Origin: JAMXLJ01 sp036558745
Lineage (GTDB): Bacteria; Actinomycetota; Acidimicrobiia; IMCC26256; JAMXLJ01
NCBI GenBank assembly: GCA_036558745.1
Contig: DATBEZ010000011.1
Location: 25,000-88,999, forward strand
Direction: 5' to 3'
Length of the DNA: 64,000 nucleotides
Shown: in pieces, positions 32,681 through 41,043 of the stretch
Position numbering within the stretch: the first letter of the stretch is position 1
Layout of the letters: every line of letters begins with the position of its first letter
Position numbers and translations under genes: made by a program
The notes under the pieces: generated by a model
The model's database searches: none
Seen by the model: only the letters and a program-made list of their open reading frames with translations
Told to the model about the DNA's origin: nothing

Positions 32681-33832
32681 TCAGCCGGCCTTCTGGTGGT
32701 GGGTACGACCGTTCGACGCGATGAGCGCGGCCGTGTCGCGCCCGCGACCGAACATCCGCTCCCAACGCGGTCGGAACGGACCGTCGGGCACGTACGCGTC
32801 ACACACCCGCTCGGCAACGGACTGCGGCACGAAGCCCGCGACGACGAACCACGCGACCCGCTTCAACCGGGCCGACGCCGACAGGTAGGGATGGCGCAGC
32901 GCAGCGCGGATCCCGCGCACGGCCAGGTTCCACGGCCGGTCCCACGGGAACGGATGCCTCGACCGATCGAGGCGCAGCGACGCGAGCCGCACACCGAGGT
33001 ACGCAACGTCATCGAGCTCGTCGACCGTCACGGGGCTGTCGTCGAGCGCGATGCCGAGCTCGGCCGCGATGCGGCGAACGTTCTCGTGGCCGGCGGTCGC
33101 GAGGTCGAGCTTGTGGTGGAGCCAGTCGACGCCGCCGGCGCTGTTCGCGAAGTCGTTGGCGCCGTGCCAGCGGTAGAGCGCGCCGACGTGACGCACGGAC
33201 ACGACGGGACCGCACAACGGCGTGGTCTCGGCCAGGTAGCAGTCGGTGTCGCCGCGGTAGATCAGCTCGGGGATCGGGAGGACCGTCCGCAACGCCTCGG
33301 CCGAGTACGCGTTCGCGCTGCTCGGAGGCCACGGGTAGTTGCGCTCGAGCAGCACCCGCCGGGACAGGTCGCCGCTCGGGAACACCGTGCGCGGCCCGGG
33401 GATACGACGCCCGATCGCGACGCCGTCGGCATCGACGATCTCCATCTCGAACTGGATCTTGGCCACAGACGGATCGGCCAGGTACACGGCGACGGCCCGC
33501 GACACGGTGCCCGGCGTGAGCATGTCGTCGGCGTCGAGGAAGAACACGAGGTCGCCGGTGGCCGCGGTGAACGCGGCGTTGACGGCAGAGCCCTGGCCGC
33601 CGTTGGCCTTGCGCAGGATCCGCACCTCGGGCGTGTAGCGCTGCGCGACGACGAGGGACGTATCGGTGCTGCCGTCGTCGATTACGACGACGTCGAGGTT
33701 CGGATGGTCCTGCGCGAGCGCGCTCTCGATCGCGTCGGGAAGGAAGTGCGCGTAGTTGTAGTTGATGACGCACACGCTCACGCGCACGTCGGCCGCGGTG
33801 CGCGTGCGCTTCCGCTCGCTCACGATGTCCAT
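32681..33832 (-). CDS. Family 2 glycosyltransferase
   Basis: This ~383-residue protein has a GT-A catalytic domain (about 18-230). VSVCVINYNYAHFLPDAIES opens it, VVIDDGSTDTS follows, and the metal-binding DxD lies in FFLDADDML. The C-terminal ~120 residues are helical and basic without clear membrane spans. The donor is a nucleotide sugar; the acceptor is unknown. Two starts are possible: ATG at 33832 or GTG at 33895, which overlaps the upstream stop. I favour the ATG because the extra stretch duplicates GTGAGCGAGCGGA and looks like repeat DNA. The phosphodiesterase-like gene precedes it in the operon. Confidence 0.85.
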   Translation of the reverse strand: MDIVSERKRTRTAADVRVSVCVINYNYAHFLPDAIESALAQDHPNLDVVVIDDGSTDTSLVVAQRYTPEVRILRKANGGQGSAVNAAFTAATGDLVFFLDADDMLTPGTVSRAVAVYLADPSVAKIQFEMEIVDADGVAIGRRIPGPRTVFPSGDLSRRVLLERNYPWPPSSANAYSAEALRTVLPIPELIYRGDTDCYLAETTPLCGPVVSVRHVGALYRWHGANDFANSAGGVDWLHHKLDLATAGHENVRRIAAELGIALDDSPVTVDELDDVAYLGVRLASLRLDRSRHPFPWDRPWNLAVRGIRAALRHPYLSASARLKRVAWFVVAGFVPQSVAERVCDAYVPDGPFRPRWERMFGRGRDTAALIASNGRTHHQKAG

Positions 33833-33891
33833 GGCGTGCTCGCTGCGCGTCGCGCTGTCGCCAGGCCCTGTGGGTGTCGCGCTCCGCTCGC

Positions 33892-35562
33892 TCACGACGC
33901 CACCGGCACGGGGATGGCCTGGCCGCGCAGCCCGGACGGGACGCCGCGACCGAGCAGACCGAGGATCGTCGGTGTGAGGTCGGCCGCGGCGCGCCGGCCG
34001 AGGTCCTCGGCCGCGATGCCGGGACCGGCGACGAGCGCGAACCCGGCCGAGCTGTGCTCGCCGGTGCGGCAATAGGGGAACGGGCCGACGGTGCCGAGCT
34101 CGGGGTGCTCGAACGCGTCGGCGGTGCCCGACCACATCAGCACGAGGTCGGCTGCCGCGCCGGGCTCGTCGGGCCGGGCGCGCATGCGGATGGCGTCGGC
34201 GAGCACCGGCTCGCCCGTGCGCGGGTCGCGGCACGCGGCGATGAGGTCGACCACCTCGTCGCACGCGGCGTCGAAGTCGTCGGGGTCGACGATGCCGTCA
34301 CGCTCCCGACCGCGAACGTTGATGCGCACGTGCCCGTCGGAGAACGTGGGTAGGGCGAACGCCCGCATCGAGGACCAACGGCGGTGGTAGCGCCACACGA
34401 TCTGGTAATCGGGATCGCGGGCGCCGAGCTGGAGGCTTTCGAGGTCGCGGTCGTCCTCGCCCGGGATCGGCGTGGCGAGCGGGCCGAGCGTCGGCGCGGG
34501 ACGACCGATTGCCCGCCGGGCCCGGTCCAGCACGGGACGGGGCAGCGAGCGCTTCGCCAGGTTGCGGGCGGCGGCGAGCGGCCCGTCGGCGAGGCGCTCG
34601 GCCATGTAGCCGATCCACGGCTCGTCGGCGGCGGGGGTGATCGGCGGCATCCCCGCGGCCCGCCATGCGTCGGCGTCGGGCGCGTGCAGCACCTCGCGAC
34701 CGAACTGCCGGCGGTGCAGCAGCTCGGGCAGCAGGACCATCGACGGCAGGTCGTTGCCGTTGCTCTGCATGCCGTGCAGGGCAAACACGACCACGGTGGC
34801 GTCGGGACCCGCGAGCTCGACGAAGCGGCCGACGCACTCGTCGAGGGTGCGGTAGATCGCCTCGACGTGGCGGGCTGCGAGCTCGCCGGCCGGTGTGGCG
34901 GCCAGCGGGTGGCGCCCGTCGACACCGTGCCAGAGGTGGTGACCGCCCGAGTGCGACTCCGACATCGTGGCGAGGACGAAGTCGTAGGACGGGTCGCGGC
35001 CGAGCAGCCACTCGAGCGCGTCGATCCGGCGGTGCGCTCCGGTGCGAAGCGCCGCGGTCAGGTTCTCGACGTAGTCGGGCGAGTACCAGCCCGGGTCGGA
35101 GTCGTTGGCGAACGCCGGATGGACCCCGAGGCGCGCGTCGACGTCGCTCAGCACGCCGAAGGGTCGCGAGGCCCGCGGGTACTCGGGCGAGTGGGCACCC
35201 CACGCGGTGACCTGGGTGCCCTCGACGTCGTCGCGCAGCACCGTGTGCGGGACGTCGAAGACGAGCGAGCGCAGTCCCGGACCCGACCAGAACGGGGCCG
35301 CGTCCAGCGCGCCCGCCGCGGTGGCCCGGTAGGTGGCGGGATCGAAGGCCACCGTGCCCCAGTAGCCGAGGTCGGCCGCGTCACGACCGGTGGCGAAGTG
35401 GGTCCAGGGCAGCTCGGAGCGGTACGCGGCGACGTTCTCGAAGCGACACGCCAGTGCCCGGGCCCGGAGGGCGGCCAGGTTGGGCATGAGCCCGCGCGAG
35501 ATGAGGCGTTCGATGTAGCCCCACTCCGCTGCATCGAGCCCGAGGGCCGCGACGTTGCCCAT
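33892..35562 (-). CDS. Alkaline-phosphatase-superfamily protein (type I phosphodiesterase/nucleotide pyrophosphatase-like)
   Basis: This 556-residue protein starts MGNVAALGLDAAEWGYIERL, a phosphodiesterase-like opening with metal Asp in GLDAAEW. It then has LPNLAAL-like MPNLAALRA, the nucleophile region SELPWTHFATGR, and HHLWHG plus VVFALHGMQSNGND for the second metal site, where the usual DHG is LHG. There is no signal peptide, so it is probably cytoplasmic. The C-terminal half has DLTPTILGLLGRGVP, the family's closing motif. Substrates in this family include nucleotides and phospho- or sulfo-lipids. The ATG at 35562 is the first residue of the core fold. It is followed by a glycosyltransferase. 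Confidence 0.8.
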   Translation of the reverse strand: MGNVAALGLDAAEWGYIERLISRGLMPNLAALRARALACRFENVAAYRSELPWTHFATGRDAADLGYWGTVAFDPATYRATAAGALDAAPFWSGPGLRSLVFDVPHTVLRDDVEGTQVTAWGAHSPEYPRASRPFGVLSDVDARLGVHPAFANDSDPGWYSPDYVENLTAALRTGAHRRIDALEWLLGRDPSYDFVLATMSESHSGGHHLWHGVDGRHPLAATPAGELAARHVEAIYRTLDECVGRFVELAGPDATVVVFALHGMQSNGNDLPSMVLLPELLHRRQFGREVLHAPDADAWRAAGMPPITPAADEPWIGYMAERLADGPLAAARNLAKRSLPRPVLDRARRAIGRPAPTLGPLATPIPGEDDRDLESLQLGARDPDYQIVWRYHRRWSSMRAFALPTFSDGHVRINVRGRERDGIVDPDDFDAACDEVVDLIAACRDPRTGEPVLADAIRMRARPDEPGAAADLVLMWSGTADAFEHPELGTVGPFPYCRTGEHSSAGFALVAGPGIAAEDLGRRAAADLTPTILGLLGRGVPSGLRGQAIPVPVAS

Positions 35563-35917
35563 GCTGGCGCTGCTCCCGACCACCCGCGTCCGCCGCGGGC
35601 GACCTGACGCCCGACGACCGGGCGCCGACCCGGTGGGCACCTGCCCGAGGGACCCGAACTCGCTCCGGCACGCCCGATCCACGTTGCGTGACGGGACTGG
35701 CCCCTGCCGGACGAAGCCCCGTAGCCGAAGTGGCACTGAGCGTAACAGAAAATTTGCCCGATTCTTACCCCTTCTTCCCCGGACCCGGGGGGTTGGGATA
35801 CCCCTTTGACCAGGTGGGAAGGCTGGAGGCCGGGAGGGCGCGCGCGGAATGCCACGGGCGCCTATGTTTCTGCCACGGGCGCAGTACGGAACCAGTCCGG
35901 CGGCGGACGGGGGAGGT
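35563..35917. promoter_or_regulatory. 355-bp divergent intergenic region with a 12-bp direct repeat
   Basis: No convincing gene lies between the phosphodiesterase-like gene and the TetR gene. Near its right end TGCCACGGGCGC occurs twice (35850-35861 and 35871-35882), 21 bp apart, flanking TATGTT (35863-35868), a plausible -10 box. Two sites two helical turns apart over a promoter suggest regulator binding. The middle part has T-rich patches unusual here (AAAATTTGCCC, GATTCTTACCCC) that may serve the minus-strand gene. Confidence 0.4.
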
Positions 35918-36568
35918 ATGTGCGCGCAGCGCAACCGGCGGCGCCCGGGGGAACCACTGAGCCGGGATCGGATCCTGGCCACGGCGGAGCAGCTGATCGA
36001 GCGGGACGGGTCGCGCGCGCTCAGCATGCGCAAGCTCGCCGACGAGCTGGGCATCGCGCCCACGACCATCTACTGGCACGTCGGCAACCAGGACGCGCTG
36101 CTCCAGGGACTGGTCGAGCGGTTCGCGGCCGAGCTCGCGGTGCCGGCAGCCGAGGGGGACACGCCCAAGGCACGGCTGGTGTCCATCGCCGATCGGCTCC
36201 GCGCCGGCCTCCTCTCGCGGCCGCGCCTGCTCGAGCTGCTCCTGAGCGACGGTCGCCTGATCGAGCTGTATCTCCCGGCCCGTGACCTGACCCTGCGCGA
36301 GCTGCGCGCGGCCGGGCTTCCCGACGCCGAGGCCGTCCGCGCCGTGCGGGCCCTGCTCATCTGCATCAGCGGGTTCGTGTGGAGCGAGGTCCGCCTGGAC
36401 CAGGTCCGCCGGCGCGAGGAGGCGAGCGCGCCCGACACGAGCTACCTCGGCCTCCCCGTCCCCGCCGAGCTGCTCGAGCACGCGGAGCAGTTCGACATGG
36501 ACGAGCTCTTCGACTTCACGGTGACGCGCTTCGTCACCGGCGTGCTCGCGGAGGCGGCGGGAGCGTGA
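35918..36568 (+). CDS. TetR/AcrR family transcriptional regulator
   Basis: This 216-residue protein has an N-terminal helix-turn-helix domain (about 14-60; ILATAEQLIERDG, then LSMRKLADELGIAPTTIYWHV). The helical ligand-binding domain of the TetR_C type contains YLGLPVPAELLEH near its end. The ATG at 35918 gives a normal start, but its GGGGAGG is only one base away, so an upstream ATG (35849) or another start cannot be excluded. A 12-bp direct repeat lies 36 bases upstream and may be its operator. The likely target is the divergent phosphodiesterase-glycosyltransferase operon (inference). Confidence 0.85.
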   Translation: MCAQRNRRRPGEPLSRDRILATAEQLIERDGSRALSMRKLADELGIAPTTIYWHVGNQDALLQGLVERFAAELAVPAAEGDTPKARLVSIADRLRAGLLSRPRLLELLLSDGRLIELYLPARDLTLRELRAAGLPDAEAVRAVRALLICISGFVWSEVRLDQVRRREEASAPDTSYLGLPVPAELLEHAEQFDMDELFDFTVTRFVTGVLAEAAGA

Positions 36569-36571
36569 GCG

Positions 36572-37267
36572 CTACGCGCCGAGCCGCACGCGGGGGTCGT
36601 CGCTGCCGCACGCGCAGCGGGCCGGATCGACGACGCCCGTCAAGCCGAGCCCGAGACCCTCGCACGCGGTCAACGCGGGGACGAGCACGGAGATGGCGAG
36701 GCCCCCGTCCTCGCCGGCGTCGACGCGCCACCGGCTCCCGTCGAAGTGCGCGCCGGCGCGGGCTTCGCACTCGAACGCGCTCGTCGGACCGAGCTTGATC
36801 CACCGGCGGGGCGCGAGCCCCGCCGCGGCGAGCGCATCGTGCGCGTCGTCGTCGACGGTCGCGACGACCGCGACGGGAGCGAACACGTCGTGCAGCTCTC
36901 GACCGAGCGTTCGCAGACCGGTGACGACCTCGCGGTTCACGCCGATCACGACGCTCGGCGAGACCTGCTCGATCATGGCCGCGGTGCGGAACGCGTCGAA
37001 CTCGGTCGCGTCGGTGGACGAGTAGCGCGCGCCGAGCGCGTTGGCGGCCGACTCGAGCGGAAACGCGTGGATCGCCTCCGACAGCTTCGAGCAGATCACC
37101 ACGACGTCGCCCTCGCGCACGCCCAGTCGGCGAAGCGAGGTCGTCTGCGAACGGATCTCCGCGTCGATGTCGGCCGCGCTGACCGGCCACGGCACCATCT
37201 CGCCGGCGACCACGACCCGACCGACTCCCCACACGTCGGGCGGCGGCATGCGGACGGTCGAGCTCAC
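36572..37267 (-). CDS. Short protein resembling the N-terminal part of adenylate-forming ligases
   Basis: This 231-residue protein contains REGDVVVICSKLSEAIHAFPLESAANALGARYSS, split over about residues 38-72, with the rhythm of the AMP-ligase N-terminal subdomain. It lacks the P-loop SGTTG motif and the whole C-terminal domain. It ends in RCACGSDDPRVRLGA; the same CACG motif occurs in the PaaK-like ligase beside it. The GTG at 37267 overlaps the ligase stop, so the two are co-translated, which argues for a functional partner rather than debris. No function assigned. A truncated ligase relic is the alternative. Confidence 0.65.
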   Translation of the reverse strand: MSSTVRMPPPDVWGVGRVVVAGEMVPWPVSAADIDAEIRSQTTSLRRLGVREGDVVVICSKLSEAIHAFPLESAANALGARYSSTDATEFDAFRTAAMIEQVSPSVVIGVNREVVTGLRTLGRELHDVFAPVAVVATVDDDAHDALAAAGLAPRRWIKLGPTSAFECEARAGAHFDGSRWRVDAGEDGGLAISVLVPALTACEGLGLGLTGVVDPARCACGSDDPRVRLGA

Positions 37268-38574
37268 TGCTTCGCCACCCGCGGGATCTTGTGGGGCGGA
37301 CCCTGACGCAGCAACACGTCGTTGGGAACGAGCTCCACGTCGGGGCGCACGCCGACCGCGGCGTGCACGGACTCGACGACCCGCGTCCGCAGGTCGCTCG
37401 TGCCGCGCGCGCCCTCGTCGCCGTATCCGACCCGCAGGCGCAGCACGTCGAGCTCGCGTCGCGGGCGGATCACCTGGAACAGCGCGGCGCTCGTCTCGGG
37501 GACGGCTTCGATCGCGGGCCACACGTCGCCGGGGAGCACGGAGACGCCGTCGACGAGCACCTCGTCGCTCTTGCGGCCGAGCGGCCACATGCGCGCGTGC
37601 GTGCGTCCGCACGCGCACCGCTCGCGGGTCACGCGGACCAGATCGTCGGAGCGGTAGCGGACCAACGGCGCGATCTTGTCGACCAGCGTGGTGCCGACCA
37701 GCTCGCCGCGCTCACCGTCGGCGACGGGCTGATCGCCTTCGGGGTCGAGCACCTCGACGAACGCGATGTCCTCCCAGATGTGGCACCCGTCGTGCTCGCG
37801 ACATTCGGTTGCGGCGCCGACGTCGGCGACGCCGGTGTGCACGAAGAAGTCGACGCCCCAGCTCTCGAGCAGCGCGCGCCCGCGGGCACCCAGCGGCTCG
37901 CCCGCGTAGATGACGCCCTTGTAGCTCGCGAACATGTCGACCGGGTCGATGCCCATCGCGGGCGCCATCTGCTCGAGCGCGAGGATCAGCGGTCCCGACA
38001 TCGTGTACCAGCCCGTCGGTCGCAGCTCGCGGCTGAGCCGGTAGACGTTGGCGAACTCGAACGGCGAGTGGTCGACGAAGACGGGCGTCGCGCCGATCCC
38101 CCGGATCGTGTGGTGGATGCCCGGGCCGCGGTAGGTGAAGAGCATCTCGACGAAGTGGTCTCCCGGCCGGCAGCCCATCTCCCAGAACTCACGCGTGAGG
38201 ATGCTCGGCCCCGACGTCACCGACGGGACGAGCGTCGGGTCCCCCGTCGTGCCCGAGGTCGAGAACACGGCGGTGAAGGGACCGCCGGGGCGCAGCGGGT
38301 CGACGCAGAGCAACCCGCCGTAGCGGTCGCGATTGCCGTCGCGGAAGCGACGGATGGCGTCCTTGTCGACGAACGGCACCTTCTCGCGGAAGTCGTCAAT
38401 CGTCGTGACGTCGTCGATCGTGATGCCCGCGCGTGCCCACGCGTCCTGCAACAACGGCGAGCGCTTCGCGGCCCACGGCAGCAGGTCGCCGAGGAGCTTG
38501 TCCTCCTGCAGCTTCTCGAGCTCCGGGCGCGGCATCGTCTCCGCGTCGGGTTCGAAGTAGCGCGTGCCGGTCAC
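37264..38574 (-). CDS. Phenylacetate-CoA ligase-like (PaaK family) adenylate-forming enzyme
   Basis: This 436-residue enzyme activates a carboxylic acid as acyl-AMP and then acyl-CoA. Early KVPFVDKDAIR matches PaaK. The P-loop is FSTSGTTGDPTLV (about residue 103). HTGVADVGAATECREHDGCH corresponds to the TE/aromatic-substrate region, YRSDDLVRV holds the ATP-binding Asp, and CACGRTH is typical of PaaK. The catalytic C-terminal Lys may lie in PPHKIPRV. The GTG at 38574 overlaps the DUF2889 stop. The substrate is probably an aryl or ring-derived acid, judged by the thiolase/DUF35 pair across the divergent promoter. Confidence 0.87.
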   Translation of the reverse strand: MTGTRYFEPDAETMPRPELEKLQEDKLLGDLLPWAAKRSPLLQDAWARAGITIDDVTTIDDFREKVPFVDKDAIRRFRDGNRDRYGGLLCVDPLRPGGPFTAVFSTSGTTGDPTLVPSVTSGPSILTREFWEMGCRPGDHFVEMLFTYRGPGIHHTIRGIGATPVFVDHSPFEFANVYRLSRELRPTGWYTMSGPLILALEQMAPAMGIDPVDMFASYKGVIYAGEPLGARGRALLESWGVDFFVHTGVADVGAATECREHDGCHIWEDIAFVEVLDPEGDQPVADGERGELVGTTLVDKIAPLVRYRSDDLVRVTRERCACGRTHARMWPLGRKSDEVLVDGVSVLPGDVWPAIEAVPETSAALFQVIRPRRELDVLRLRVGYGDEGARGTSDLRTRVVESVHAAVGVRPDVELVPNDVLLRQGPPHKIPRVAKQ

Positions 38575-39134
38575 GACGGCTCGCCGAGCGTGGTCGGATA
38601 GATCGGGCTGGGCGCGATGCCACGACCGCTCTCCATCCACGTCGCGAGCGCGCCGCCGGCGCGCCATCCCGCGCAGATGCCGGTGCGGTGCGTGTCCGGC
38701 GGCATCGGTGGTGTGCTGCCGTGCTCGCGCTCGTACTCGCGCAGCGTGATGTAGCCGTTGAACAGCGACGCGACCGAGAGGTCGGAGATCAGCGAGTTCA
38801 TGTGGGTGCAGCCGGCCTCGCCCTGGAGGCGCGCGAGCGCGTCGGCCGTGAAGCCGGGACGCAGCGCGAGCCCGACGAGGCGATCCACGTTGTCGGGCGC
38901 GGCGAAGCACTCCGCGTAGGGCAGGTGCACGGGATCGATGCACGCGTCGGTGACCGTCATCGTCTCCCGGTCGACGGCGAGGTCCAGGCGGTACTCGTGG
39001 AGCACGGTCTCGGCCCGGTCCGGACCGAGATAGCGGTCGCGGAGGTGGGCGCGCACGCGCAGCGTCGGGCCGTCGAACCACATGCCCACCGACTTCTCCC
39101 GCTGGATGCTCTCCGGCGGCAGGTCGAGGTCCAT
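38571..39134 (-). CDS. DUF2889 domain protein
   Basis: This 187-residue protein shows the DUF2889 layout: an early SVGMWFDGPTLRVRAHLRD, then LAVDRETMTVTDAC, YAECFAAP, and GEAGCTHMNSLISDL near the middle. The family is often found beside CoA ligases and thiolases; no reaction is established. The ATG at 39134 is only 21 bp from the divergent TetR start, so it must be translated from a very short or absent leader; a TATGCT box lies six bases upstream on this strand. Its stop overlaps the PaaK-like ligase start. Confidence 0.82.
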   Translation of the reverse strand: MDLDLPPESIQREKSVGMWFDGPTLRVRAHLRDRYLGPDRAETVLHEYRLDLAVDRETMTVTDACIDPVHLPYAECFAAPDNVDRLVGLALRPGFTADALARLQGEAGCTHMNSLISDLSVASLFNGYITLREYEREHGSTPPMPPDTHRTGICAGWRAGGALATWMESGRGIAPSPIYPTTLGEPS

Positions 39135-39139
39135 GCGGC

Positions 39140-39158
39140 TAGCATAACGAGCGTTATG
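39140..39158. promoter_or_regulatory. Palindromic operator over two overlapping divergent leaderless promoters
   Basis: CATAACG-AG-CGTTATG (39143-39158) is a perfect 7-bp inverted repeat whose right arm contains the TetR gene's ATG (39156). TAGCAT (39140-39145) is a -10 box for the TetR gene. On the other strand TATGCT (39141-39146) is a -10 box six bases before the DUF2889 ATG. The TetR protein probably binds here and represses both genes (inference). Confidence 0.6.
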
Positions 39159-39737
39159 GCGTCTCGCGACGAGCTTCTCGCGGTCACGATGCGCCTGCTC
39201 GCGGAGCGGGGCTACGCGTCGGTCGGGGTGCGCGAGGTCGCGGCCGAGGTCGGGGTGACGACGGGCTCGATCTACCACCACTTCTCCTCCAAGGAGGACC
39301 TGGTCAAGTCGGCGGTCGAGCACTACGCGTCACGGGTGTTCGCGCAGCAGGACGCGCTGTTGGAGAGCGACGCCAGCGCGCGCGACCGGTTGTGGGCCGT
39401 CGTCGAGTGGTTGGTCGCGAGCGACCGGGAGAGCGGTTGGCGGCGCGACTTCAGCCTCGTGGTCAACGTCGAGCTGCGGAAGGTGAACGGGTTCGAGCGG
39501 CTCTACGGCCGGCTGCGCGCCACGTTCGTGCGGCTCGTGCGCGAGCCCGTGCGTGACGGCGTCGCGTCGGGCGAGCTCGCGCTCCCGGAGGGCGCGACGG
39601 TCGACGACGTCGTGAGCCTGGTGATGGCGGGAATCGTCGGCACGCTGCAGATGCACGCGCGCGGCTCGCTGCGCGTCCCCCTCGACCGCCAGCTCCGCCT
39701 CCACATGGCCACGATCCTCAGGAGCCTCAAACCATGA
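39156..39737 (+). CDS. TetR family transcriptional regulator
   Basis: This 193-residue protein has a helix-turn-helix domain (about 1-50; MASRDELLAVTMRLLAERG, then VGVREVAAEVGVTTGSIYHHF) and an all-helical ligand domain with a C-terminal TetR_C-type tail. The ATG at 39156 sits inside a perfect palindrome shared with the divergent DUF2889-ligase operon, so it should autoregulate and control both directions. The inducer is likely an acyl-CoA or aromatic acid handled by the neighbouring enzymes (inference). The thiolase-like gene follows after ~120 bp that contain a repeat element. Confidence 0.9.
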   Translation: MASRDELLAVTMRLLAERGYASVGVREVAAEVGVTTGSIYHHFSSKEDLVKSAVEHYASRVFAQQDALLESDASARDRLWAVVEWLVASDRESGWRRDFSLVVNVELRKVNGFERLYGRLRATFVRLVREPVRDGVASGELALPEGATVDDVVSLVMAGIVGTLQMHARGSLRVPLDRQLRLHMATILRSLKP

Positions 39738-39827
39738 CCGCGAACCCCGCGCGCGGCGACCGTAGCGACGAAGGAGCGGAGGTCGCTCGCCAGCGAACGA
39801 ACGAAGCGGGCGGCGGCAGCGGAGCAC

Positions 39828-39855
39828 CGGAGCCCTGCAGCGAGGGAGTGAGCGG
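39828..39855 (+). repeat. Probable degenerate copy of the start-adjacent repeat family
   Basis: CGGAGCCC, TGCAGCGAGGGAG and TGAGC occur in the same order as in the copies near 20.7 and 53.4 kb, ending right at the GTG of the thiolase-like gene. The 70 bases before it are rich in AGCGA/GCGGA runs. Confidence 0.3.
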
Positions 39856-41043
39856 GTGAACGCTGCAGTGGTGGGGGTGGGGTCGTCGCAGTACTTCAAG
39901 CGCGGTCAATCGCTGCCGCAGACGAACCTCGAGCTTGTCGGCACCGCGATCCTGGGCGCGCTCGACGATGCGGGTCTGAGCGTGCGCGACGTCGACGGCT
40001 TCGCGCTCTACAGCTTCGGGCTCGACCCCGCGCTCGTCGCGCAGACGCTCGGCATCCCCGAGGTGCGCTTCAGCGCCATGCTCACCGGCGGCGGTGGCGG
40101 AGCTGCCGGCTCGGTCGGGCTCGCAGCGACCGCGATCGCTGCCGGCATGGCCGATGTCGTCGTGAGCTACATGACGCTGCAGCAGGCCGGGCTGCGTCGC
40201 TTCGGCGCGTCGTTCGCGGGCAGCGCGGGTGGTGGCGGGCAGTACTCGGCTCCGCCGTCACCGGAGGGCGACTTCGTCCGGCCGTCGGGGCTGCTCGGTC
40301 CCGGTCAGATGTTCTCCATCCTCGCCCGGCGCCACATGCACCTCTACGGCACCCGGCGCGAGCACTTCGCCGAGGTCGCGATCTCGACGCGCAACAACGC
40401 GATCCCCCGTGACACGGCGCTGATGCGTTCGCCGCTGACGCTCGACGACTACTTCGACGCGCGGATGATCTCCGACCCGCTGTGCCTCTACGACTACTGC
40501 CTCGAGTGCGACGGCGCGGTCGCGGTGGTGACGACGTCGGTCGAGCGGGCGCGCGACCTGCGCCAGCCGCCGGTGTCGGTATTAGCGACGGCGAACGGTG
40601 GGAACGGCCGCTGGGGGCAGGCGATCACGTGGATGAACATGGACGACGAGTACTTCGCGTCGTCGGGCCACCGACCGGTGGCGAAGCAGCTCTACGGGAT
40701 GGCGGGTATCGGTCCCGGCGAGGTGGACGTCGCCGAGCTCTACGACCACTTCACCCCGATGGTGCTCATGCAGCTCGAGGACTACGGGTTCTGTCCGATC
40801 GGCGAGAGCGGCCGCTTCGTGGAGGACGGCAACATCCGCTTCCCGACCGGCTCGCTGCCGGTCAACACCCACGGCGGCAACCTCTCGGAGGCGTACATCA
40901 TCGGGATGACGCACGTGAAGGAGGCGGTCGAGCAGCTGCGCGGGACCGCGGTGAACCAGGTGCGCGACGCGCAGGTCGCGCTCGTCACGGGCGGCCCCGC
41001 GTCGATCCCTGTCAGCTCGCTGCTGTTGCGGAGGGGCACATGA
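39856..41043 (+). CDS. Thiolase-like protein of the lipid-transfer/Ltp2 retro-aldolase type
   Basis: This 395-residue protein has the thiolase fold (AAVVGVGSSQYFKRG, then ALDDAGLSVRDVDGFALYS), but the nucleophilic Cys position reads MLTGGGGGAAGS. The GHP motif is replaced by HGGNLSEAY, and no final CGG is present. Ordinary thiolysis is therefore unlikely. Tyr296 in ELYDHF and Tyr347 in LSEAY fall where, from memory, steroid retro-aldolase Ltp2 has its two catalytic tyrosines. The next gene encodes the DUF35 partner that such enzymes need. The GTG at 39856 gives the standard N-terminus. Confidence 0.82.
   Translation: MNAAVVGVGSSQYFKRGQSLPQTNLELVGTAILGALDDAGLSVRDVDGFALYSFGLDPALVAQTLGIPEVRFSAMLTGGGGGAAGSVGLAATAIAAGMADVVVSYMTLQQAGLRRFGASFAGSAGGGGQYSAPPSPEGDFVRPSGLLGPGQMFSILARRHMHLYGTRREHFAEVAISTRNNAIPRDTALMRSPLTLDDYFDARMISDPLCLYDYCLECDGAVAVVTTSVERARDLRQPPVSVLATANGGNGRWGQAITWMNMDDEYFASSGHRPVAKQLYGMAGIGPGEVDVAELYDHFTPMVLMQLEDYGFCPIGESGRFVEDGNIRFPTGSLPVNTHGGNLSEAYIIGMTHVKEAVEQLRGTAVNQVRDAQVALVTGGPASIPVSSLLLRRGT

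Noticed and set aside
33833..33895. 63-bp extension of the glycosyltransferase from the GTG at 33895
   Set aside because: It has the four-base overlap typical here but duplicates GTGAGCGAGCGGA and looks like repeat DNA; the ATG at 33832 was preferred, with the GTG kept as an alternative.
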